A stretch of 64,000 nt of DNA, from contig CM037866.1 in the NCBI GenBank assembly GCA_021292105.1, positions 722,756 to 786,755 of the forward strand, read 5' to 3'. Shown here one piece after another: positions 23,236 to 35,385 of this stretch (the first letter of the stretch is position 1; the number at the start of each line of letters is the position of its first letter). Origin of the DNA: Anadara kagoshimensis. Lineage: Eukaryota > Mollusca > Bivalvia > Arcoida > Arcidae. A model generated the notes under the pieces. The model made no database searches. It had not been told where the DNA came from and saw only the letters and a program-made list of their open reading frames with translations. The translations under genes were made by a program, and so were the position numbers.

Positions 23236-23559
23236 ATGTACTAATTTCAGTATTTAAATTAGAGACCATGGCCTAATACGTGTTGTTTGATCTTATCAAT
23301 TTTTTGCTATTGTTGCTTGTATAATTTATTTACATTGCATGAAATTATAATTTTTCGCAAGCGAGTTTTACAATGAAACAGTTGTTTAATTTCAGTTCAT
23401 TGATTTTCTAAGTCCTCTGAGAGGAGAAATAAAGATTTATCATTTTTGTTATTAGCATTCTGGTTTCATCATCTTTTTCAATTTAGTTTTTTTCAATTAA
23501 TGTATAATGTACCGACGACAATTTTAACATGAGATTAACACATGTAATCACCAATGCGA
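23236..23559. other. Intergenic, nothing recognised
   Basis: No gene or repeat identified. Confidence 0.35.
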
Positions 23560-23975
23560 ATCAAAAACAAACATACTAATCCATATCCGAATCACAATCC
23601 AGAAGCAAAGTAAAAACTTTGAAACTGACAAGTTAGGTTATACACGTTATACAGGGAAATGATATCAGAAAATTAAACTCAACAGATAGGTAATCAAACA
23701 TAATAATTCATGTCAGAATCACAAATTAAAAACAAAGTAAATTTTTTGGAACCGAGAAGTTAGGTTAGACACGTGAACTTCTATCAGGGAAGTGAGACCG
23801 GGTGCTCCGGAAGGGTAAGCACCTCCAGTTTAGCTAGTTACACCAGCCACGTGTGTAATCAAAATTGTGTGAAAAGAACATGGAACTATTGGACGTCAAA
23901 TATATCCAGGGCAATCCTGGACACAGAGACATCAATCTTTTCAACAATACTGTGATGCCATAAAACTTTTTGAGG
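23560..23975 (-). mobile_element. Reversed retroelement tail, partly duplicated
   Basis: The terminal part of the tail appears twice: CATATCCGAATCACAATCC near 23,583 and a second, diverged start near 23,710. The tail then continues through CACGTGAACTTCTATCAGGG to the RT stop region near 23,900-23,975. Confidence 0.85.
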
Positions 23976-25405
23976 TTTTGGAACAAGGCTTATAAATGTG
24001 GATTGACTATGGATTAACTGTTGATTGGATGTGGTTTAGGTGTAGTTGGGTGTGGAATAGCTGTGGATTGGGTGTGGATTAGCTGTAAATTAGCTGTGGA
24101 TTGGATAATATAGTTAATAAAAGTAGCTCTTAAACACGGAAAATAAAGAAGCTTGTGATTGGCAAAAAATCCACCTTTACAATTATTAGTGAAATGAAGA
24201 ACAGAACACATTAATGAAACGTACTAACGATAGCAATGACATAACAAGATTAGACAAGAAAAAGACAACCCCATATATAGGACATTGATTTTAGAATTTT
24301 AGACTTTGATAGGACAATAGAAAAAATCGCCACGGGATTTGGTTGAAGTTCTGTTGGAGGAAATAAACCACCCCAATGATTTAACGTCCACTGGTCTATG
24401 TCTACGAATAACTTAAATATATCATCTATTTTAAATGAGGCCGTGCATATATTTTTTTAGGTTTTGCGGTATGTGACAAAAAGGAAAATGATAATTGCTC
24501 ATATGGCTGCCGGTGAATAACTTGAAGTGGCATTCTGATATAACACCTTACAAGTAAAACCTCGAGCCCACGAACCCTTAGATATAATTAATTAAAGGTA
24601 GTGCGAAGAACATGATAAGCAGCATATGCCAAATATCTCATATAAGGAATCAACTTATAATTTGTATTATTTCATTAAATGTGTATACCCGCAGTTTGTA
24701 AAGTAGAAATATCGTCAAAATTAGGTTTTAAGGTATTTTTTCAATTGTCAAATAGTTATATTTATGAAATGAATGGAACCTTATGTATGCATTTAAACAG
24801 ATACTAAATATCTAAAAAAAGTATATTACTATATTGGTTTACTACGGTTTTAACAACGTAAAGTACTTAATGATATATTTAATGAAAGAGGATATGTAGC
24901 AGGTATCCCAAAGGATCTATTTTAACACATTCCATTGGTAATTGTAGGATTTGTAGATTATTGTATTTTTTACTTTTATTACCATTTTGATATTTCAATT
25001 TAGGAATATCTTTGACATTACTCAGTTTAGTGTCCGATAACACCAAGGGATATAAATTCTAATTGCATTAATTACAATACTATAATTTATGCCCCAACAG
25101 GGAGATTATTTGATGAATTTTATAATATCATAAACGCCATCCTTCAGGCTGTAAATGTAAAACACCTCTGTTATTGTAAGCGATATTGAGACCAAGTATA
25201 TGATTTACAATTCCCTGTACATCCATTACAAAATTTGAATTTAAATTTTGATAATATTTAATAAATTGAAGTTCCAAAGGCAATTTGTACATATTGATAG
25301 ACTTCCACCAATCGCTGCATAAAGACATTTATTACTTAAAAATAAAATTGTTTAATTCAGAGTAAAACAGAAACCGTGTTCATTCAAAAATGAATAAAAT
25401 ATTCT
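23976..25405. other. Intergenic, short GTGGATTRG-type repeats near 24,000-24,110
   Basis: A few copies of an ~11-bp GCTGTGGATTGG-like motif occur at 24,000-24,110. Otherwise I see no gene, splice-bounded exon or known element over 1.4 kb. Confidence 0.4.
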
Positions 25406-25409
25406 TTTT

Positions 25410-25482
25410 GGCTGTATTTACTTTGCTTCTGGATTGTGATTCGGACATGGATTAGTATGTTTGTTTTTGATTTTGTAACAAC
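25410..25482 (+). mobile_element. Retroelement tail terminus
   Basis: Only the last ~60 bp of the tail is present: TTTACTTTGCTTCTGGATTG, then GACATGGATTAGTATGTTTG. It is a severely 5'-truncated insertion. Confidence 0.88.
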
Positions 25483-26923
25483 AATATTCTTACAATAGAA
25501 ATTGAGAAACTATAAGTAAATTTTGAAAAGAAATTCGCAATGTTCACGGCCTTGAGTCAGTTGCGAAATGTAGATAACATAAAATGGAGCTCTTAAAAAT
25601 CGTCATCAAATCAACAAAACGGGACTAAAAATCCAATTGCTTATTCATCAATTATTTCCTTGATTGCAAATTTCATTTTCAATATATTATTATTTGTAAT
25701 TGTACATCATATATTTTTCTAGAATGCAAAAGAAAGAGTTACACAAAATGAAGTTATCAGAAGGAGCCACAGAAAAATACAGACATAAGCATTACTTATG
25801 TATAGACCGTATATGATTAGGGACCAATGTTTTAAAATTCTCAGTTTCTGATAATTTTAAATATTTTATGAGCATGTTACCTTCAAAGGCATGTAAATGG
25901 TTGCTAAAGTAGGTTGGTTAAGGAGTTTGGGACAAGAGTGTAAAGTAAATACAGGTAATATTTATTCAAACACAATTATTGGATATCTTTTCAGCTGTGG
26001 CAAAACATTTCTTCTTGTTACTTGGATACATCTAAAATAAACAAACAAACGAACCAGAATTAAACACATTTCAAAGTTAATTAACAATAGGACATTTACA
26101 ATCATTAACAATGGTTGTTATGTCAATGCCTACAATATTCTTATATACAAAGTTGAAGGTTTTCAAAGTAACTAACCGTTTAAGTATTCGTTTGCATCTG
26201 TTACCTTGACCTTTGAAGCTATAAACTTAACCTATTTATTATAATCATTGTCAGGCTACGTCAATGTTCGTCTGTATCTGTATCCGTATCCTACATCTAT
26301 GTATCAAACTGATCCTTAGCCATTACCTACAACATTTTTATATACTGTGAATATAGTGTGTGAATGTGTGAATGCAAGGTGTTATTGTCATATATTTTAT
26401 GTTACTGTTATATAATGTTTAAATTAAAAAATATAAATAAAAAACAAAAGCATTGTTATAAATATGCCTATACAAAATGTAAATATTTGTCCGGGTATAT
26501 TGTTAAATATAACAGTTTTAGCAATCTTCCCTAAAGTTATTTGCCATTCCCCAATTTCAGGCGCTACAGTTATGATTTGTGCAAATCTTAAACAAGGTAC
26601 CAGTAATATGTAATACTTGAAATATTTAAGTCATATCTCTTGTATCTGCATATGAGAAGATTAAAAAACCCAATATTTTCCCCTTATGTGACCCCAAGGA
26701 GACAAAACTTTTTTATTTGTGCAAATCTAAAAGATATTCTTCCGGATTTGATTGTTAGTAAGTTTTATCAAACTTTACTAAATAGTTTTGGTGGTGATTA
26801 TTGTAATAATGTAAAAATTTTACGCAAGATACTAGACGAACGAAAGACCCTTAACCATCGCAATAGTTCATCGGAGCTTTTAAAACTTTACGACTGGCAA
26901 TTTAAATTAAACATTTCTTTTAA
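25483..26923. other. Intergenic, nothing recognised
   Basis: A 114-codon frame at 26,640-26,984 has no family signature and runs into the transposon at 26,924, so I do not call it. Confidence 0.35.
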
Positions 26924-28175
26924 GGTAGTTCCATACCATGGTGACGTCGTCGTTTTGTGCGTACGGTCGAAATGTCAGATTTGACGTCTTTTTATCTATG
27001 ACGTCACGGATATGTGGTCTTCGGCGCCTACAGAATTATGGCGGGAACGGTGTTATGCTGTCATTCAGTAGAATAATTTTTTGCATTCACAAAAGATTAG
27101 AATTCACAATATCAATTCTGTGCACTATTTTTAAGAAGAAAATATATCTTGTACATAAAGGAAATTAGGTAGATCTACACTGTTGAGAATACTATTCTAA
27201 ATAATTGAAAGATTTGAGTACATTGTTTAAATTTTGAAGACGGTATTTTAAATGCCGTTTTATGTTTGTTTTTTCGGTGATTTTAAATACAAATAGTAGA
27301 CACAAACTGACAATTCTTCAATAAACATAATGATGATGATTTTCCACGGTTTTAAATTTTAGCAGTCTGACTATGCTCTTGTATTTGCGTTTCATTCAGA
27401 GGCATAGAATCAAGAACGCTTCATCAATGTATACGAATCCCCTTTCCATTGTGTTGGGTAACGGTTGCTATGGGTTTCTATTGGTGACAGACCATAAGGA
27501 ATTTGAATTGGTTTTATTTTGCACAGCCAAATAGCTCACAATCAGTGTTTTTGTTTATTTGTTAATACCAAACGAAAAACATTGAGATAATAATAGTATC
27601 CTAGGACATAATTGGTAACTTCTTACGTAAGGAATGAGGCTTTTTTCTTGTGTCAGGATTTTGATGCAATTTTATGAAAAAAGTAGCTTGACGACCCCCT
27701 ATTTTTTGTTTTCGAAAATCAAACTTATATATTCATGTGCAATATATGTGAAAATCAGGGGTCGTATTCGACTTAGTTTTTTAAAAATCTACAAATTAAC
27801 GAAAGGGTGTTACTTTTAGTTTTCCAGAAATTTAATGTTCTCTCTTGATAGGTGGCGCTGTAGAAAAATACCACGTGACCGGAAGTGAAATTCCATTGGT
27901 TCAAATAATCTTCATGACCTAATGGTTAATTTAGATGCAAGAGACTTTTGGTTTCTAAGCATGACCAAAAATTATCAAAGCTTATTTGTTGATAACAGTA
28001 GTTATACTTTGATCATTTTTGTCGTGAAAATTACCACCATGTGGCGCTTCAGAACTTCTTAAGGAAGTCGACTACCTGCCCTGAAATTTTGGCATGTTGA
28101 ATGGTTTATGCCCATGTACAACATATCAAAATTTCAATATGTGTTTTCAGGCGATTTGTAAAGTATAGAACTACC
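26924..28175. mobile_element. TTAA-flanked non-autonomous DNA transposon
   Basis: TTAA lies at 26,920-26,923 and 28,176-28,179. The ends are inverted: GGTAGTTCCATACC inward from the left and GGTAGTTCTATAC inward from the right on the other strand. TTAA duplication is characteristic of piggyBac-type insertion. The 1,252 bp inside have no transposase-length frame, so if real it is non-autonomous. Confidence 0.65.
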
Positions 28176-28179
28176 TTAA

Positions 28180-28940
28180 TAGAATATAATTATTGACATC
28201 TTAATGAGTGGAAAAATATGGGTGATTTATAACGTTTCGAATCCGAATATTCATTATGTAAACCATTAACTCATTATATGTGATTAAAGCGTGAATGAAA
28301 GTAAACATAAATAATTTAAGGTCACTGTCAGACTGCCCACTTTAACCTATCTAATATTCACTAAGGGAATAAATTGTTTTACTTTACAATATACTGCATT
28401 ATACCTAGACATTGTCAGCTTTTAATGGCCAATCAATGAATTAATTAAAATTTCATAATTTATATATTCTGTGGAAAAGCGATCAGGTTTTACTGGCATA
28501 AAAGAATGTAAATTACATCATTAATATTTGCAATTAATATAACAATTGATTCCATAGGTGTGCAACCTGCAGTAAAGAAGAGAGAGTTTTTATGGTGGAT
28601 AGAAACACCTTTCCTGAAAAAATCACATAACAATATTTTCTGTTGCAATTAATTATGTAATTGAAATTATACTTTATGTTTTATCAATATGTCAATATGA
28701 TAGATCATTTTATGAAGAGAGTTAGATAGATAATTATTTGGTTGTGCAGTCACACAGAATAACAAGATTTTTTTTCTCTGACACCAGTTTTTTTCTATTG
28801 TATATCGATTTGAATCTTAATGAATTCATCACATATTTATTATTCACATAAATTGGTGAGGAAACTTACTTTGTCCGTTTTACAATATATTTTCATTAAG
28901 GGATTTTGCTTTGAATACTTTGAAAAGCTTGTTTATAGTT
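28180..28940. other. Intergenic, nothing recognised
   Basis: AT-rich DNA with no coding or repeat signal that I can support. Confidence 0.35.
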
Positions 28941-28944
28941 GATT

Positions 28945-29075
28945 GACGACCTCACTTCTCTGTTGAAAGTTCACATGTCTAACCTAAATTGCCAGTTCGA
29001 AAGTATCTTATTTGCTCCTGAATTGTGGTTCGGACATCGATTAGAACGTTTGTTTTTGATTTATTTCATATTATA
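28945..29075 (+). mobile_element. Retroelement tail, 5'-truncated
   Basis: Matches the tail from the CCTCACTTC segment on: TTCACATGTCTAACCTAAAT, CGGACATCGATTAGAACG, and GTTTGTTTTTGATT. Confidence 0.85.
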
Positions 29076-29221
29076 CCAGTTTATTTTTACAGCACAAGGT
29101 GGTCGTTCCGGAATACAATTCCTCATCAATAGTGCTTAGACGAAAATTATGAAACCAAAATTGTTTTGAAGATGTTGAAAAAATAGGATTATTATTATCC
29201 AAAATTAAACTCTGTATTTAC

Positions 29222-32200
29222 GATTACACTGGATATATTTAACGCCTAAAAGTGTCATGTATCTTGTACTTCAATTCCACGTGGCGGGTGAAGCTAGATT
29301 TACTAATGGTACTAACCCTTCCAGGTTACCTATCCTCACTTCTCTGGTGGTGGTTAGTCAAGTGGCGGGTGAAGCTAGCTTTACTGATGGTACTAACCCT
29401 TCCAGGTTACCTGTCCTCACTTGTCTGGTGGTGGTTTGTCACGTGGCGGGTGAAGCTAGCTTTACTGATGGTACTAAAACTTTAAGGTTACCTGTCCTCA
29501 CTTGTCTGGTGGTGGTAAGTCACGTGGCAGGTGAAGCTAGCTTTACTGATGGTACTAACCCTTCCAGGTTACCTGTCCTCACTTGTCTGGTGGTGGTGAG
29601 TCACGTGGCGGGTGAAGCTAGCTTTACTGATGGTACTAACCCTTCCAGGTTACCTGTCCTCACTTGTCTGGTGGTGGTAAGTCACGTGGCGGGTGAAGCT
29701 AGCTTTACTGATGGTACTAACCCTTCCAGGTTACCTGTCCTCACTTGTCTGGTGGTGGTAAGTCACGTGGCAGGTGAAGCTAGCTTTACTGATGGTACTA
29801 ACCCTTCCAGGTTACCTGTCCTCACTAGTCTGGCGGTGGTAAGTCACGTGGCAGGTGAAGCTAGCTTTACTGATGGTACTAACCCTTCCAGGTTACCTGT
29901 CCTCACTAGTCTGGCGGTGGTAAGTCACGTGGCAGGTGAAGCTAGCTTTACTGATGGTACTAACCCTTCTAGGTTACCTGTCCTCACTTGTCTGGTGGTG
30001 GTGAGTCACGTGGCGGGTGAAGCTAGCTTTACTGATGGTACTAACCCTTCCAGGTTACCTGTCCTCACTTGTCTGATGGTGGTAAGTCACGTGGTGGGCG
30101 AAGCTAGCTTTACTGATGGTACTAACCCTTCCAGGTTACCTGTCCTCACTTGTCTGGTGGTGGTAAGTCACGTGGCGGGTGAAGCTAGCTTTACTGATGG
30201 TACTAACCCTTCCAGGTTACCTTTCCTCACTTGTCTGGTGGTGGTAAGTCACGTGGCGGGTGAAGCTAGCTTTACTGATTGTACTAACCCTTCCAGGTTA
30301 CCTGTCCTCACTTGTCTGGTGGTGGTTTGTCACGTGGCGGTGAAGATAGCTTTACTGATGGTACTAACCCTTCCAGGTTACCTGTCCTCACTTGTCTGGT
30401 GGCGGTAAGTCACGTGGCGTGTGAAGCTAGCTTTACTGATGGTACTAACCCTTCCAGGTTACCTGTCCTCACTTGTCTGGTGGTGGTAAGTCACGTGGCG
30501 TGTGAAGCTAGCTTTACTGATGGTACTAACCCTTCCAGGTTACCTGTCCTCACTTGTCTGGTGGTGGTAAGTCACGTGGCGTGTGAAGCTAGCTTTACTG
30601 ATGGTACTAACCCTTCCAGGTTACCTGTCCTCACTTGTCTGATGGTGGTGAGTCTCGTGGCGGGTGAAGCTAGCTTTACTAATGGTACTAACCCTTCCAG
30701 GTTACCTGTCCTCACTTGTCTGGTGGTGGTTTGTCACGTGGCGGGTGAAGATAGCTTTACTGATGGTACTAACCCTTCCAGGTTACCTGTCCTCACTTGT
30801 CTGGTGGTGGTAAGTCACGTTGCGGGTGACGCTAGCTTTACTGATGGTACTAACTCTTCCAGGTTACCTGTCCTCACTTGTCTGGTGGTGGTAAGTAACG
30901 TGGCGGGTGACGCTAGCTTTACTAATGGTACTAACCCTTCCAGGTTACATGTTCTCACTTGTCTGGTGGTGCTGATTCACGTGGCGGATGAAGCTAGCTT
31001 CACTGATGGTACTAACCATTCCAGGTTACCTGTCCTTACTTGTCTGGTGGTGGTGAGTCACGTGGCGGGTGAAGCTAGCTTTACTGATGGTACTAACCCT
31101 TCCAGGTTACCTGTCCTCACTTGTCTGGTGGTGGTAAGTCACGTGGTGGGCGAAGCTAGCTTTACTAATGGTACTAACCCTTCTAGGTTACCTGTCCTCA
31201 CTTGTCTGGTGGTGGTAAGTCACGTGGCGTGTGAAGCTAGCTTTACTGATGGTACTAACCCTTCCAGGTTACCTGTCCTCACTTGTCTGGTGGTGGTAAG
31301 TTACGTGGCGGGTGAAGCTAGCTATACTGATGGTACTAACACTTTAAGGTTACCTGTCCTCACTTGTCTGGTGGTGGTAAGTCACGTGGCAGATGAAGCT
31401 AGCTTTACTGATGGTACTAACCCTTCCAGGTTACCTCTCCTCACTTGTCTGGTGGTGGTAAGTCACGTGGCGGGTGAAGCTAGCTTTACTGATTGTACTA
31501 ACCCTTCCAGATTACCTTTTCTCACTTTTCTGGTGGTGGTAAGTCACGTGGCAGGTGAAGCTAGCTTTACTGATTGTACTAACCCTTCCAGGTTACCTGT
31601 CCTCACTTTTCTGGTGGTGGTTAGTCACGTGGCAGGTGAAGCTAGCTTTACTGATGGTACTAACCCTTCCAGGTTACCTCTCGTCACTTGTCTGGTGGTG
31701 GTAAGTCACGTGGCGGGTGACGCTAGCTTTACTAATGGTACTAACCCTTCCAGGTTACATGTTCTCATTTGTCTGGTGGTGGTGATTCACGTGGCGGGTG
31801 AAGCTAGCTTTACTGATGGCACTAACCCTTCCAGGTTACCTGTCCTCACTTGTCTGGTGGTGGTAAGTCACGTGGCGGGCGAAGCTAGCTTTACTAATGG
31901 TACTAACCTTCTAGGTTACCTGTCCTCACTTGTCTGGTGGTGGGAGTCACGTGGCGGGTGAAGCTAGCTTTTCTGATGGTACTAACCCTTCCAGGTTACC
32001 TGTCCTCACTTGTCTGGCGGTGGTAAGTTACGTGGCGGGTGAAGCTAGCTTTACTGATGGTACTAACCTTTCCAGGTTACCTGTCCTCACTTGTCTGATG
32101 GTGGTAAGTCACGTGGCGGGTGAAGCTAGCTTTACTTATGGTACTAACCCTTTGAGGTTACCTGTCCTCATTTGTCTGGTGGTGGTAAGTCAAGTGGCGG

Positions 32201-32690
32201 ATAAAGGTAGCTTTACTGATGGTACTCACCCTTCCAGGTTACCTGTCCATACTTGTCTGGTGGTGGGTAGTCACGTGGCGGATGAAGCTAGTTTTACTGA
32301 AGGTACTAACTCTTCCAGGTTATCTGTCCTCACTTGTCTGGTTGTGGTTTGTCACGTGGCGGGTGAAGCTAGCTTGACTGATGGTACTTACCCTTCCAGG
32401 TTACCTTACTCACTTGTCTGGTAGTGGTAAGTGACGTGGCGGGTGAAGCTAGCTTTAGTGATGGTACTAACCCTTCCAGGTTACCTGTCCTCACTTGTCT
32501 GGCGGTGGTAAGTCACTTGGCGGGTGAAGGTAGCTTTACTAATGGCACTAACCCTTTGAGGTTACCTGTCCTCACTTGTCTGGTGGTGGTAAGTCACGTG
32601 TTTCACATAATTTGCCAGTTTCACTAAGTGTTTACTTTCTTTTTGATCGTGATTAAACAAGGATTAATGTTTGTATTTGATTTACAATGT
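29222..32690 (+). mobile_element. Retroelement 3' tail swollen by an internal array
   Basis: The left end has the tail start (GGATATATTTAACGCC, then GTACTTCAATTCCACGTGGC). The right end has the tail finish (CACGTGTTTCACATAATTTG, CCAGTTTCACTAAGTG, AACAAGGATTAATGTTTG). A normal tail is ~190 bp; this one is ~3.4 kb because the CACGTG-to-CACGTG segment is repeated about 41 times. Confidence 0.88.
29279..32600 (+). repeat. 81-bp minisatellite bounded by CACGTG, about 41 copies
   Basis: Each unit starts CACGTGGCGGGTGAAGCTAG, includes GGTACTAACCCTTCCAGG and CCTCACTTGTCTGGTGG, and ends GGTAAGT before the next CACGTG. It corresponds to the tail segment between its two CACGTG sites (78 bp apart in the copy at 33,270-33,353) plus 3 bp. 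Because 81 is a multiple of three, frames of 383 and 549 codons stay open (repeating GEASFTDGTNPSRLPVLTC); I see no evidence of translation. Confidence 0.95.
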
Positions 32691-33237
32691 TGTGTGTATC
32701 TATAACACAGTATACATACTCAATAAATCAGTTTTTGACATAGCGGTCTTCGGAGAGCTAACTTCCCAGTTAATTACATAAAACACACAAAAAACCCATT
32801 ACAAATAGGTAAATACTTTGATAACAGACAAATAAGGTAAAACCGCCAACATCAAACTATTACACTTGTAAAAACGAGTTGAAAAATCAATTGAATACAT
32901 TTATATCAGTGAGATTTTACTCAAATATTAATGGTTTTGGAAAATAGTCATACAAGGTAAAAACAGCATGATCCGAAATTGATACGAACATAGAATAGAC
33001 TTCACTATTTAAAATAGCTTTCCGATGATTCAAGCTGGTAATGTAAGTGATTCCCTTCAGGACTTTCAGTCAGTGAACAAGCTAGAGGATATAACGGTTG
33101 TTAGAGAGATTGTTCAGGTTCATTTAACCATTTGTTTCATCTTACATCATTTTGGTCTTATTTACCGGTCGATGTCCAAAATAAAAAATAAATAAATATA
33201 AGTGTTTAACGATCTCATGACAGTTTGTTTAAAAAAA
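32691..33237. other. Intergenic, nothing recognised
   Basis: No gene, array or mobile-element match. Confidence 0.35.
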
Positions 33238-33442
33238 AAACGAGTTCTTTTCACACAATTTTGATTACACACGTGGCTGGTGTAGCAAGCTAAACAGGAG
33301 GTGCTTACCCTTCCGGAACACCCGGCCTCACTTCCCTGGTGGAAGTTCACGTGTCTAACCTAACTTGTCAGTTCCAAAAATTTTACTTTGCTTCTGGATT
33401 GTGATATCGGAGATGGATTAGTATGTTTGTTTTTGATTAAAT
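33238..33442 (+). mobile_element. Retroelement 3' tail, well preserved
   Basis: Complete tail with both CACGTG sites intact at 33,270-33,275 and 33,348-33,353, and the terminal GGATTAGTATGTTTG. Useful as the unexpanded reference for the arrays. Confidence 0.93.
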
Positions 33443-34040
33443 AACGCGTATGGTCGTTAGTAGCGTATTGTCGTTCGTGTATAGTCACGCCGGCTCGCCC
33501 TTTATTCGCTATAATATCAAAATAGACTTACTGTATATAGGTAAACAACATTGACCTGTCCGTTTGACCTTTCATTAGGAATATTCATAGAGGAGGGTCC
33601 ACCCAATAAATTAAAGTGTTAATATTCAAGTTAATACATACACAGTGCACATCTTTACTCTACGAGGTAAGTATATCTCATGATGTACACAAAATAAACA
33701 CCTGTGTTCCCTATACACAGATTTACTTGGTCTGTGATAAATATTTAAATGAAAGTTCAAGCGGGCAGGTTAAAGTTGTTTGTCTATACATCGCGATCGA
33801 CGACATCAAACACAAACATACTATATCCATGCACAAATAAAAAATAATTAAATATCTAACAATAGTTATGAAATATTTTGATGTGCCTTATAAAGCACGA
33901 AAAAATTTTACGGAGTTTGACAAAAAGATCACAATAAACAATATGGTGTGAGAATCCCTGTTCGATATACTGATGATGCCAAAATTTCACAAAAATTCTT
34001 AATATTTTTTTTTAAATTGTGATAACCTAACCCAAAATGT
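33443..34040. other. Intergenic, nothing recognised
   Basis: A 74-codon frame at 33,616-33,840 has no family features. Confidence 0.35.
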
Positions 34041-34044
34041 TTAA

Positions 34045-34488
34045 GGATTAAAAAGAGAAATATCCATTGTCATCACAGTTTTATCAAATTAGCTTTGTTT
34101 TGTTTTTAATCCACCCAATATCTTTAGAAGCCTCTTATTGATCTTTAATATCATAAATAATAAATTGTATTCGTCACTCATAGAATATTCCAAAGTGTAC
34201 TCCAAAATAGTATAATGTCGTCGGTGTGTTCACAATACGTATCGATAATAAACGGTTAGTATGAATAAGATTAAGAAGAGATATTATCCATTATTATCAG
34301 AGGTTTATCAAATTAGCTATGTTTTGTTTTTAATCCATCCAACATCTTTCAGAATCCTCTTATATATTTTTAATATCATAAATAATAAATTGTATTTGTC
34401 ACTCCGTATATAGAATATTGCATATTACACAATAGTGTAGTGTCGTCGGTGTGCTCACAATACGTATCGGTAATAAGCGGTGAGTATG
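34045..34488. repeat. ~220-bp tandem duplication, two copies
   Basis: The blocks at about 34,045-34,262 and 34,263-34,488 share TATCAAATTAGCT, TTTGTTTTTAATCCA, ATCATAAATAATAAATTGTA, and CACAATACGTATCG in the same order, with substitutions and small indels. Confidence 0.85.
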
Positions 34489-34867
34489 ATTTGAACTTTG
34501 AGGTGCCAGTGCACCGAGATCACAAAAAAACACAACATTTATTCGTTAAAAATATATTTAGTTTGGAAAAAGTCATAAAACATAAATTGAAAAAAATCCA
34601 GAATAATTTTTATTTAGAAAAAATATGCTCAGTTTTGGAAAAAAAAATAAACCCATTGGGAAAAAAATCAAGTAAAAAAATCCGAAATATGCCGCGTCTT
34701 GGAAAAACTTCAATAAATAATTTTCAAACACATTATTACAATTATTAATCTCCTTATTTTGGAAGGGCATAAAAGATAATAACAGTACTATCAAGTCGTA
34801 TGGTTAAATATACGGAAGGCCAAAAATATTTTAAAAGAGCGATATTAGGGCTTACGAGACTCAAGAC

Positions 34868-35160
34868 TTAGCGTGATGAATGGCACTGTGGTAGCTTAGT
34901 TTTTAGAGTGCTTGCTCTGTAAGTGGGAGGTCGTGGATTCGAACACCGACCAAGCCTGACTAAGACTGGAAAGTACACGAGGGTAGTGTCTGTTCTTTCG
35001 CCAAGCACTCTGCATTACGGAATGGAAGTCGCGGTTCTTAAAATAAACGAAGCCTCGTGTCACGGTAGGCATGACACGATAGAGAACTCTGCTATTTAAT
35101 GCCATCAGCGCAACGCACAGGAATAATTTCTACACCTTCGCGTAAAGCTGGCGACGTCTC
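34868..35160 (+). mobile_element. tRNA-derived SINE (family B), copy 1
   Basis: The tRNA-like head has GGTAGCTTAGTTTTTAGAG and a B box GGATTCGAAC. The body includes GTAGTGTCTGTTCTTTCGCC and GGTAGGCATGACACG. Such a body is familiar from bivalve SINEs. It lies about 230 bp upstream of the CYP20 start codon. A reversed relative is at 56,520-56,706. Confidence 0.82.
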
Positions 35161-35385
35161 GATATAAGTTAAATATTATTGACTACGACGTAAACCCAAT
35201 TATTCAACCCAACTTTTAGCGTGAGTGATGACCGTAATCACTTTCCATATATGTAAAGTAAAACTTGAGTATATGAACAATGATATGACCTGACACAGAT
35301 TTAAAGATAACAAACTCTACATTCACACACACATATAACAGTAAATTGTCCTGATATAAATTGTTATCCATATTACGTATCCACC
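35161..35385 (+). promoter_or_regulatory. Proximal upstream region of the CYP20 gene
   Basis: This is the unique DNA between the SINE and the start codon, so it should hold the 5' UTR and core promoter. Position is the only argument; no certain TATA box is seen. CCACC directly precedes the ATG, a good translation start context. Confidence 0.35.

Noticed and set aside
26640..26984. 114-codon frame as a gene
   Set aside because: No family features or splice context, and it crosses the left end of the TTAA-flanked element.
29257..32627. Open frames of 383, 549, 164 and 67 codons
   Set aside because: They follow an 81-bp tandem repeat whose length is a multiple of three; the unit comes from an untranslated retroelement tail, and the frames shift where units have indels.
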